Source of the DNA: Spirosoma sp.
GTDB lineage: Bacteria; Bacteroidota; Bacteroidia; Cytophagales; Spirosomataceae
Assembly (NCBI GenBank): GCA_025351545.1
Contig: JANXVQ010000585.1
Coordinates: 1-15,015 of the forward strand
DNA: 15,015 bases
Direction of reading: 5' to 3'
A program made the translations under genes and the position numbers. Numbering within the stretch: position 1 is the stretch's first letter; every line of letters starts with the position of its first letter. Below, one piece after another: positions 7,219 through 13,406 of the stretch. The notes beneath the pieces are model-generated. The model was not told where the DNA came from, searched no databases, and saw only the letters and a list, made by a program, of their open reading frames with translations.

Positions 7219-8418
7219 ATGAAAAAAAGTCTGTTGCCCCTCGCCATAGGCGGCTTTGGTATTGGCATGACGGAATTCGTCATGATGGGCATTCTGCCTG
7301 ATATTGCAACCACATTACAAATTTCCATTCCTGTAGCGGGCCACCTGATTGCCGCCTACGCGCTTGGTGTCGTATTGGGGGCTCCATTGCTGGTCGGTAT
7401 TGCCGGAAACTATCCGCCTAAGAAAATTCTGTTGGGTCTGATGGCTTTGTTTGTATTCTGTAATGTGCTTTCGGTCTTTGCACCCAACTACGAAATCATG
7501 ATGCTGACGCGGTTACTATCCGGTTTGCCTCATGGAGCTTTTTTTGGGGTAGGGGCCGTGGTTGCCAGTCGATTAGCTGGTAAGGGAAAAGAGGCTCAGG
7601 CCATTTCCATGATGTTTGCGGGCCTTACTGTTGCCAATATTATTGGTGTACCATTAGGTACATATATTGGCCATACAATGAGCTGGCGGATAACGTTTGT
7701 CATTATTGCGGGTGTTGGCTTGATTACCATGTTTTGCATCCAGAAGCTATTGCCAGTAATGCCGGTGATGGGCGAGTCTAACCTTCGTAAAGATCTGAAG
7801 CTGTTCACTAAAGTAGAGCCCTGGCTGATTTTAGGAATTACAGCAATTGGCACAGGGGGCCTGTTCGCGTGGTTCAGTTATATCGCGCCTTTATTAACAG
7901 AAGTCGCTCATTTTGGCAGTGATCAAATTACCTGGATTCTGGTGCTGGCCGGTTTGGGAATGGCCGTCGGTAATCTGATTTCCGGTCGCACCGCCGACCT
8001 TATCTCACCCATTAAGGCTACGGCTTTATTTTTATTATTAATGTCCATTTGCCTCGTGGGCGTCTATTATGCCGCGCCGTTTCAGATACCGCTTCTGGTC
8101 ATGACATTTCTTACAGGAGCCATTGCCTTCTCATTGGGTGCGCCTATCCAAATTCTGATGATTCGGGCAGCAAATGGTTCCGAAATGCTGGCTTCATCGG
8201 TCAGTCAGGCTGGGTTTAATATCGGTAATGCGCTGGGAGCCTATTTTGGCGGGTTGCCAATTGCCGCCGGTTTAGGTTATGCTTCGCCCGAATGGGTTGG
8301 TGCTATACTGGCATTTGCCGGTTTCATGCTGGCGATGGTGATGTACTTTAGACAGCAAAGCGTGGTAAATAATGATGTGGTTGATGAGGAAGTAATGGAT
8401 TATGAACTAGCTTCTTAA
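7219..8418 (+). CDS. MFS transporter, AraJ/YdhP-like (DHA1 family)
   Basis: This 399-residue inner-membrane protein has about 12 hydrophobic helices in two blocks separated by a charged loop (near residues 185-200). The N-terminal GGFGIGMTEFVMMGILPDIA, followed by VAGHLIAAYALGVVLGAP, is characteristic of the AraJ/YdhP/PbuE-like branch of drug:H+ antiporter-1 transporters, which export sugars, purines or drugs by proton antiport. The MFS loop 2-3 motif is degenerate here (GIAGNYPPKKIL). The SRLAGKGKEAQAISMMFAGLTVANIIGVPLG region matches the branch well. The substrate cannot be told from sequence. It appears to be a single-gene unit ending at a terminator 40 nt downstream. Confidence 0.9.
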   Translation: MKKSLLPLAIGGFGIGMTEFVMMGILPDIATTLQISIPVAGHLIAAYALGVVLGAPLLVGIAGNYPPKKILLGLMALFVFCNVLSVFAPNYEIMMLTRLLSGLPHGAFFGVGAVVASRLAGKGKEAQAISMMFAGLTVANIIGVPLGTYIGHTMSWRITFVIIAGVGLITMFCIQKLLPVMPVMGESNLRKDLKLFTKVEPWLILGITAIGTGGLFAWFSYIAPLLTEVAHFGSDQITWILVLAGLGMAVGNLISGRTADLISPIKATALFLLLMSICLVGVYYAAPFQIPLLVMTFLTGAIAFSLGAPIQILMIRAANGSEMLASSVSQAGFNIGNALGAYFGGLPIAAGLGYASPEWVGAILAFAGFMLAMVMYFRQQSVVNNDVVDEEVMDYELAS

Positions 8419-8455
8419 ATAAGTGCCGGTTTAACAAAATAGTTATAAGCGTATC

Positions 8456-8491
8456 AACGGATTCCGTACTTTAACGCGGAATCCGTTTTTT
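8456..8491 (+). terminator. Terminator after the MFS gene
   Basis: AACGGATTCCG at 8456-8466 and CGGAATCCGTT at 8477-8487 form a perfect 11-bp stem with a 10-nt loop, followed by a T run. It lies between the MFS stop and the SPFH gene start, so the SPFH gene needs its own promoter. Confidence 0.88.
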
Positions 8492-8511
8492 GTACCTAAA
8501 CCTGTCAATAC

Positions 8512-9474
8512 ATGAGCTTTTTGGCTGTACTTTTTGCGATAGCGCTTATTGTCGTCTATCTCTCCATCGTTATCGTGCAACAAGGCACGGTGGCGGTTAT
8601 TACAATTTTCGGCAAATACGCCCGTGTTTTAGCGCCGGGACTTAATTTTAAAATCCCATTTATTGAAGTCATCTACCGGCGCATTTCCATTCAGAATCGC
8701 TCCGTCGAATTGGCGTTTCAGGCTATTACCGCCGATCAGGCTAATGTGAATTTTAAGGCCATGCTGGTTTACTCAGTGCTCAATCAGGCCGAGGAAACCA
8801 TAAAAAATGTTGCCTTCAAATTCATTGACGAAGCCTCGTTTATGCAGGCATTGATTCGTACTATCGAAGGCTCGATCCGTAGTTTTGTGGCCACCAAAAG
8901 GCAATCAGAGATTCTGGCCTTGCGTTCCGAAATCATCGAACACGTAAAAGCGCAGCTCGATGTTTTGCTCGAAAGCTGGGGCTACCACCTCACCGATCTT
9001 CAACTGAATGATATCGCTTTCGATGAAGTGATTATGCGGTCGATGGCCCAGGTTGTCGCTTCGTCAAATCTGAAAGCCGCAGCCGAAAATGAAGGTCAGG
9101 CTTTACTCATTACGAAAACCAAAGCCGCTGAAGCCGAGGGTAATGCGATTCAGATTTCGGCCGAAGCCGAGAAAAAAGCATCTCAGTTACGTGGTCAGGG
9201 GGTGGCTTTGTTCCGGGAAGAAGTCGCTAAAGGTATGGCTGAATCGGCTAAAGTTATGACCGAAGCCAACTTGGATGCATCCCTGATTTTGTTCTCCATC
9301 TGGACCGAAGCTGTTAAGCATTTTGCCGAACACAGTAAGGGAAATGTCATTTTCCTGGATGGGTCAACCGAAGGCATGGACAAAACAATGAAGCAATTGC
9401 TGGCCGTCGAAAAAATGAATAGTAGCGGTGTGTCAAGCGGCCTCATTACGCCCCCGTCGGCAACGGGTCGATGA
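8512..9474 (+). CDS. SPFH/Band 7 domain membrane protein (stomatin/HIR-like)
   Basis: This 320-residue protein has one N-terminal membrane helix (about 2-22) followed by an SPFH/prohibitin-homology domain. QQGTVAVITIFGKYARVLAPGLNFKIPF is the typical entry to the domain, which extends to about residue 190. Next comes an alanine- and glutamate-rich coiled coil (TKTKAAEAEGNAIQISAEAE, then KKASQL) that drives oligomer assembly, as in flotillins and plant hypersensitive-induced-response proteins. The tail NVIFLDGSTEGMDKTMKQL is also SPFH-like. Such proteins form membrane scaffolds or microdomains and often guard proteases. No protease or NfeD partner is adjacent, so the partner is unknown. The start ATG lies 20 nt after the preceding terminator, leaving very little room for a promoter. 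Confidence 0.9.
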   Translation: MSFLAVLFAIALIVVYLSIVIVQQGTVAVITIFGKYARVLAPGLNFKIPFIEVIYRRISIQNRSVELAFQAITADQANVNFKAMLVYSVLNQAEETIKNVAFKFIDEASFMQALIRTIEGSIRSFVATKRQSEILALRSEIIEHVKAQLDVLLESWGYHLTDLQLNDIAFDEVIMRSMAQVVASSNLKAAAENEGQALLITKTKAAEAEGNAIQISAEAEKKASQLRGQGVALFREEVAKGMAESAKVMTEANLDASLILFSIWTEAVKHFAEHSKGNVIFLDGSTEGMDKTMKQLLAVEKMNSSGVSSGLITPPSATGR

Positions 9475-9519
9475 CAAGCTAACAAAATCCGGAAAAATGT
9501 TGGGAACGTTGAGCGTTTC

Positions 9520-9539
9520 GTTTGTTAATTCTAACAAAC
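9520..9539. repeat. 8-bp inverted repeat before the universal stress protein gene
   Basis: GTTTGTTA at 9520-9527 and TAACAAAC at 9532-9539 are perfect inverted repeats with an ATTC spacer, 16 nt before the start codon. No T tract follows, so an operator or a leader hairpin is more likely than a terminator. Confidence 0.4.
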
Positions 9540-9555
9540 CATAATTCACGCACAA

Positions 9556-10284
9556 ATGACAAACCTGCTCTTTCCTACCGATTTTTCGAATCATACAACA
9601 ACTGCTCTGAACTGGGTGCGACTTTTTGCACACAAAACGAACGCAATCATTACGTTGCTCCATGTCTATCAGCCCATGATTCCTGACACGACGCTGCCTA
9701 CAGTCGGCGATCCGGGATTAGGGGTCATGGCTTCGCAGGAAATCGAAGATATAAGTCGCCAGCAATTGGGTAAGTTAGCGACTCAACTACAGGCCGAAGG
9801 CTTGTCAGTCGAAGTAGAATGGCGTATTGGTTCAGTAGATGATGGTATTTTAGACTCAGCTCATGAGCGTTCTGCCGATTTGATCGTGATGGGGCGCAGT
9901 GAGTTGAATACCTTCTTTGACCGGCTGGCGGGCAGTGCCGTTAGCAGTGTGACCGACGATGCCCAATGCCCGGTTTTGATTGTGCCAACCACCCCCGAAG
10001 GGAAGTCCGTGCGTCCGGTGCAGGTACATACAATTGCATATGCTATGCAGGCGCAAACGACACAAGCTCAGGTTACACTTCAGACCGAATCGCTCGTGAA
10101 AGCCTTTGACGCCGAATTACTCGTTCTTACCGAAGATCAACTCAAAGACGCTCATGTTGACCTGATTGTGATGCAGTTATATCCACAATCGGGCTTTCTG
10201 GATAGCTTGTTGCACCCAAACCATACATCGGCCCTGATTGAAAAATCGGAGGTGCCGGTGTTGGTGTATCATGAAAAGAAATAG
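9556..10284 (+). CDS. Universal stress protein, tandem UspA-type
   Basis: This 242-residue cytoplasmic protein has two Usp folds. The first starts with NLLFPTDFSNHTTTALNW and ends QCPVLIVP (about 2-144); the second (about 155-240) is weaker and ends VPVLVYHEKK. The ATP-binding signature G-x2-G-x9-G-S/T is present in the first domain except that its second Gly is Glu (G113, E116, G126, S127). In the second domain the loop is lost (DLIVMQLYPQSG). This suggests one degenerate nucleotide site and one non-binding domain, a pattern seen in tandem Usp proteins. These proteins help survival under starvation, oxidative or envelope stress. It is convergent with the OsmC gene across a long palindrome. 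Confidence 0.88.
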   Translation: MTNLLFPTDFSNHTTTALNWVRLFAHKTNAIITLLHVYQPMIPDTTLPTVGDPGLGVMASQEIEDISRQQLGKLATQLQAEGLSVEVEWRIGSVDDGILDSAHERSADLIVMGRSELNTFFDRLAGSAVSSVTDDAQCPVLIVPTTPEGKSVRPVQVHTIAYAMQAQTTQAQVTLQTESLVKAFDAELLVLTEDQLKDAHVDLIVMQLYPQSGFLDSLLHPNHTSALIEKSEVPVLVYHEKK

Positions 10285-10291
10285 ATTGATT

Positions 10292-10332
10292 AACGAGACC
10301 TTATAGGTTTTAAAAACCTATAAGGTCTCGTT
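10292..10332. terminator. 19-bp palindrome, bidirectional terminator or dispersed repeat
   Basis: The left arm starts AACGAGACCTTATAGG at 10292 and the right arm ends CCTATAAGGTCTCGTT at 10332; pairing runs to a 3-nt loop at 10311-10313. Each arm is itself nearly palindromic (CCTTATAGG). It sits between convergent genes and can stop both, but the right arm also encodes the last residues and stop of the OsmC gene. It may belong to a dispersed palindromic family. Confidence 0.7.
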
Positions 10333-10803
10333 GTTTTCGGCCCGGCAAGTCGGTTGATGATGGACGGGAAAATTGCAGGAGTTAGCAACGAAGCATAGCT
10401 TATTTGCCTGATGGTGTAATTCATTTGCCTTGTCCACCATTGCCGCTTCGGCAACAGTAACGACAGGGTAAAGAGTTACTTCGCTGAAATGCCCACCACC
10501 ATCCGGTGTTTCCACCATTGTTCCTGTCGCCTGATCGCTGTACTCAACAACGGTAACGCCTGCTTCGGCGCATAAATGCAAATACGATAGCATATGACAA
10601 CTGGATAGCGACGCTACCAGCAACTCTTCAGGATTATATTTTGTCTTATCACCACGAAAAGCGGGATCAGACGAAGCTGTAATTTCGGGTTTATTCTCGG
10701 CCAAGATGATATGACTTCGCTCATACGATCTATATGAACTCGTTCCTTGTCCTGAGTTGCCGTTCCATTTGATTGTCAGGGAGTAATGATGCACTTTCGC
10801 CAT
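10318..10803 (-). CDS. OsmC/Ohr-family peroxide reductase
   Basis: This 161-residue protein is of the OsmC family, thiol-dependent peroxidases that reduce organic and hydrogen peroxides. Both redox cysteines are present: Cys69 in SLSSCHMLSYLHLC and Cys143 in ANSCNFPV. The NPEELLVASL motif before the first Cys carries the conserved Glu. The N-terminal KWNGNSGQGTSSYRSYERSH is typical of the SACHMLxYLHL-type subgroup. The family normally ends just after the NFPVHH segment; here the tail continues for 12 residues, of which the last few and the stop come from the palindrome arm. It lies 60 nt downstream of the PaiB-like gene on the same strand, so co-transcription is possible. The universal stress protein gene is convergent. 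Confidence 0.92.
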   Translation of the reverse strand: MAKVHHYSLTIKWNGNSGQGTSSYRSYERSHIILAENKPEITASSDPAFRGDKTKYNPEELLVASLSSCHMLSYLHLCAEAGVTVVEYSDQATGTMVETPDGGGHFSEVTLYPVVTVAEAAMVDKANELHHQANKLCFVANSCNFPVHHQPTCRAENNETL

Positions 10804-10863
10804 GATCTGCTCTGATTAATTGGGGGACGTGTGTAGCTTCTGTAAACTAATTTCGACCCGTTA

Positions 10864-11493
10864 CTAGTCAATAGTAGATCGCAGGGCGGCCATTGCGGTT
10901 GCTATTGCATCGGCATCTTGATTGCCTTGTTGCTGTAGTTCAGTTATAATAGCCTGATAGTTTTTATCGTCCCTATTCTGGCTTAGTTTAGCCGCCCCCT
11001 GTATGCTGTCAATGGTCATTGCGAAGGCTACAATACCACGCATTTCTCTCCTGACAAAATCCTCTGTCATGCTTTCAACAGATATTGGGCAGGTTGAATG
11101 AGTCTCATGTTTATCAACCTGTTTTCGTAGAAACTCTACCGTTTCATCCTGAGACAGAAGGCTTGTTTGACCCGTAACATGCACTGAAATATAGTTCCAG
11201 GTGGGTACATTAACGTGATCATACCACGAGGAAGAAATATAACGATGAGGTCCTGAGAAAATGGCTAGTGCAGGCGTGTCTCGACCCAGTAATTTCCACT
11301 GCGGGTTAGCCTTGGCCAAATGCCCGACTAACTGAAACTGGCCGCTATCTGTGGCCAAAAGTTCAATGGGAATGTGTGTGGCTACCGGAACGCCATCGTG
11401 GCCAGTTGTGACAAGTAAGGCAAAGGAGTTCTCGCGGATAAACTGAAATAGTGTATCCCGGTCGACTATTGCAAAGTTTTTTGGGACGTACAT
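10864..11493 (-). CDS. PaiB-like FMN-binding negative transcriptional regulator
   Basis: This 209-residue protein matches the PaiB/FMN-binding split-barrel family. It begins MYVPKNF, as usual for the family, continues with a split barrel (NSFALLVTTGHDGVPVATHIP), and has the signature GPHRYISSSWY at 81-91, PTWNY at 97-101 and KLSQNR at 169-174. In Bacillus subtilis PaiB was described as a negative regulator of sporulation and protease genes. In other bacteria the proteins bind flavin or heme and their targets are unknown, so the regulatory role here is inherited from the family name. The length is normal and the frame intact. Confidence 0.9.
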   Translation of the reverse strand: MYVPKNFAIVDRDTLFQFIRENSFALLVTTGHDGVPVATHIPIELLATDSGQFQLVGHLAKANPQWKLLGRDTPALAIFSGPHRYISSSWYDHVNVPTWNYISVHVTGQTSLLSQDETVEFLRKQVDKHETHSTCPISVESMTEDFVRREMRGIVAFAMTIDSIQGAAKLSQNRDDKNYQAIITELQQQGNQDADAIATAMAALRSTID

Positions 11494-11648
11494 TGCGGGG
11501 TAAAGTTTGGTATAAATAGCTGGATAATAATTACTTGGCTTTGTTGAAAGTCATTCGTACGGCTAATTCGGTCATGCTTATCAACCTAGCCCAGCGCGGC
11601 CAGTGAGGAAAGAAGTAAGTCGTTGATTGGCAGCATCAGTTGATGAAT

Positions 11649-11786
11649 TTACGGCAAATAATCCGGCAACGGCGTAGTTAGGCTGCTTTCTTCGGGGATA
11701 GGAGTAAGTCGCACCGTTTGAAGCAGTACAAAGCCTGTTTCAGAAAGCTTGCTTTGATAGGTTATCCAATTGATATCCAGGTTCAT
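11649..11786 (-). CDS. Small ORF of 45 residues after the methyltransferase, possible gene remnant
   Basis: The frame starts with MNLDINWITYQSKLSETGFV and ends PLPDYLP. Its ATG lies 18 nt after the stop that the methyltransferase gene would have if its frameshift were repaired, and overlaps the stop of the shifted frame by 4 nt. The pattern W..Y...L...GFVLL weakly resembles the N-terminus of 2OG-Fe(II) oxygenases, which can accompany ada genes, but this is only an impression. It may be the stump of a decayed downstream gene or a chance frame. The stretch from 11494 to 11648 shows nothing else beyond the likely promoter of the PaiB-like gene. Confidence 0.25.
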   Translation of the reverse strand: MNLDINWITYQSKLSETGFVLLQTVRLTPIPEESSLTTPLPDYLP

Positions 11787-12655
11787 TTTTCAAATGGCTT
11801 TAGTTTACTTGTCAACTCGTGCGGCTTCCCAGCCAAGCATAGCCTGTTTCCGCTCAACTCCCCAGCGATACCCACCAAACAAGCCGGTTTTTTGATGACC
11901 CGGTGGCAAGGAATCAGATAACCAACGGGATTTGAGCCGATCGCCGTCCCGACCGCACGTGAGGCTGTGGGTTGCCCGATGGCGTTGGCAATCTGGTCGT
12001 AACTGGCTAATCGGCCTTCAGGAATTTTTAGTAATGCTTCCCACACTTTGAGTTGAAAGGCGGAACCACGTAACAAAATCTGCAATGGCTTGGCAAGCTG
12101 GATGTTAGCGTTTTTATTACCGGAAAAAATCTGATCGGCCAGAAATTGCACGGCTGTTGGATCGTTTTGAGGGGAAACCTCGGGCCAGGCGGCTGTCAGA
12201 ATGGTTTCCGGTTCATCGCCTTCATTCAGGAAATGCAGGAGGGCAATTTTGCCGTTGAGCGCACCCAATACATAGGCCCCAAATGGACTGTCGAATATCC
12301 CGTAGGAAAGAATTAATCCTGAACCCGCCTGTTTGAATTGCCCCGGCGTAATTCCTTCAATGGTTACGAATAAATCATGCAGTCGGCCGGTGCCAGACAG
12401 TCCTGCATCGTAAGCGGCATCGGCTAGTGGAGCCCCGCTGCGGAGTCTGGATTTGGCATGTTCGAGTGTCAGATATTGACTGAATTTTTTTGGACTTACG
12501 CCCGCCCATTCGGTAAAAAGCCGCTGAAAATGGAACTCGCTCAGATTGGCTTTTTCGGCCAGTTCACCCAGCGAAGGTTGTTCCCGGTAGTGGGTTGTCA
12601 AGTGCTCGATGGCACTGGCAATTTGCTGAAACGTGTACGTGTTACCGGTTGTCAT
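11783..12655 (-). CDS. ada: Ada-like AraC/O6-methylguanine-DNA methyltransferase, frameshifted at the 3' end
   Basis: The protein has an AraC-type double HTH at about residues 10-110 (SLGELAEKANLSEFHFQRLF) and an O6-alkylguanine-DNA alkyltransferase domain at about 115 onward, with the suicide cysteine in LIPCHRVIKK (Cys codon 11906-11908). It transfers methyl groups from O6-methylguanine to itself and probably activates alkylation-response genes. The N-terminal phosphotriester-repair domain of E. coli Ada is missing. I chose the ATG at 12655 over a TTG at 12673. After a run of six A (11888-11893 on the plus strand), the family C-terminus GGYRWGVERKQAMLGWE continues in another frame and ends at a stop at 11805-11807, giving 283 residues. 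The uncorrected frame gives an unrelated tail to 11783. The change may be a sequencing error, a mutation or a slippage site. Confidence 0.9.
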   Translation of the reverse strand: MTTGNTYTFQQIASAIEHLTTHYREQPSLGELAEKANLSEFHFQRLFTEWAGVSPKKFSQYLTLEHAKSRLRSGAPLADAAYDAGLSGTGRLHDLFVTIEGITPGQFKQAGSGLILSYGIFDSPFGAYVLGALNGKIALLHFLNEGDEPETILTAAWPEVSPQNDPTAVQFLADQIFSGNKNANIQLAKPLQILLRGSAFQLKVWEALLKIPEGRLASYDQIANAIGQPTASRAVGTAIGSNPVGYLIPCHRVIKKPACLVGIAGELSGNRLCLAGKPHELTSKLKPFEK

Positions 12656-12725
12656 AGTTGTTGTTTGTACCAATCGATACGATTTGTTTACCTATGCAAA
12701 AGTCGTCATAACATAGATGTAGAGA

Positions 12726-12775
12726 AACCCGATTCTTGCGGACTTGATAAGGATAGCGAACGCGAAAATCGGGTT
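12726..12775. repeat. 9-bp inverted repeat between the methyltransferase and YtxH-like genes
   Basis: AACCCGATT at 12726-12734 and AATCGGGTT at 12767-12775 are perfect inverted repeats about 32 nt apart; GCG at 12738 and CGC at 12761 extend the pairing. It lies in the 245-nt divergent region that must hold both promoters, with no T tract. It could be a regulator site or a leader structure. Confidence 0.35.
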
Positions 12776-12900
12776 GACACATTGAATTGGTATAGGTAAA
12801 AGATACTATTGGTAAGGATGGCAAAGGCGCGTGTTGTATGGATTGCTTTCACAAAAACTTTTGGGTAGGTTGCAGGAGTAAATCTAACCGTTTAGAACCT

Positions 12901-13197
12901 ATGCCTGTCAACGCTAAACATTTAGCCACATTTATTCTGGGTGCAGCCGCCGGGGTGGCTCTCAATAAATATGCCCAAACTGAAGACGGTCAAAAGCTCA
13001 TGACCGATTTGAAAGAGAAAGGCATGCAATTAAAAACGGAGGCCGAAGGCACCATTGATAATGCTCCTGCTTATTTCGAGAAATTGAAAACGCAACTCGC
13101 TGAGATGCTGAAAGCCAACTTTCCTGACGCGGAAGCTACTATTAATGATGTGCTGGGCAAAAAGCCCGACGTGTCTGACCCGACCACCCCTGCATAA
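12901..13197 (+). CDS. YtxH-like small membrane protein
   Basis: This 98-residue protein has one N-terminal hydrophobic segment (HLATFILGAAAGVALNKYAQ, residues 6-25) followed by a long amphipathic, lysine- and glutamate-rich helix (EDGQKLMTDLKEKGMQLKTE). This is the layout of YtxH-type proteins, which are often stress- or stationary-phase-induced in other bacteria. I chose the ATG at 12901 because a longer frame from 12838 adds 21 residues (MDCFHKNFWVGC...) without family resemblance. Its cellular task is unknown. A strong terminator follows 14 nt after the stop, so it is probably transcribed alone. Confidence 0.75.
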   Translation: MPVNAKHLATFILGAAAGVALNKYAQTEDGQKLMTDLKEKGMQLKTEAEGTIDNAPAYFEKLKTQLAEMLKANFPDAEATINDVLGKKPDVSDPTTPA

Positions 13198-13211
13198 ATT
13201 GACGATTAGTG

Positions 13212-13251
13212 AAACACCAATGCCGGACAACCCAGTCCGGCATTGGTGTTT
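13212..13251 (+). terminator. Strong terminator after the YtxH-like gene
   Basis: AAACACCAATGCCGGAC at 13212-13228 pairs perfectly over 17 bp with 13235-13251 around a 6-nt loop (AACCCA). The right arm ends in GTGTTT. No gene converges from the right, so it serves the plus-strand gene. Confidence 0.9.
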
Positions 13252-13341
13252 AAAACTCACCCGGTTTTTTGAACGACTGAACAAGGCACTTTGTCACTTT
13301 CCGGTCTGATTTAAAGCCTCCGTTAATTCAGACGATTTGGT

Positions 13342-13349
13342 TATCTTTG
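13342..13349 (+). promoter_or_regulatory. Probable -7 promoter box for the PorU2-like gene
   Basis: TATCTTTG matches TAnnTTTG and lies 57 nt before the ATG at 13407, after the preceding terminator. I found no TTTG -33 element at the usual spacing. Confidence 0.45.
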
Positions 13350-13406
13350 ATAAAAGGTGGTAATAGGTTGTCTGAAAAAGCAGCGTAGAATGAGACTTAC
13401 TCTCGT

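Noticed and set aside
11494..11648. tRNA or other RNA gene in the gap before the PaiB-like gene
   Set aside because: No cloverleaf, T-loop sequence or stable hairpin with a T tract was found by eye.
11888..11893. Programmed ribosomal -1 frameshift at the A6 run as an intended feature
   Set aside because: The A6 run does not form a classical X XXY YYZ heptamer in the zero frame and no stimulatory structure is evident; mutation, sequencing error or simple slippage is more likely.
11718..11921. Plus-strand 67-residue frame over the methyltransferase 3' end
   Set aside because: It is explained by the antisense of the frameshifted C-terminus, whose correct frame matches the family.
12458..12799. 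Plus-strand 113-residue frame opposite the AraC domain
   Set aside because: It overlaps the conserved AraC domain of the methyltransferase in antisense and reads as low-quality protein.
13030..13284. Minus-strand 84-residue frame over the YtxH-like gene and its terminator
   Set aside because: It runs through the 17-bp terminator stem and is antisense to the better-supported gene.
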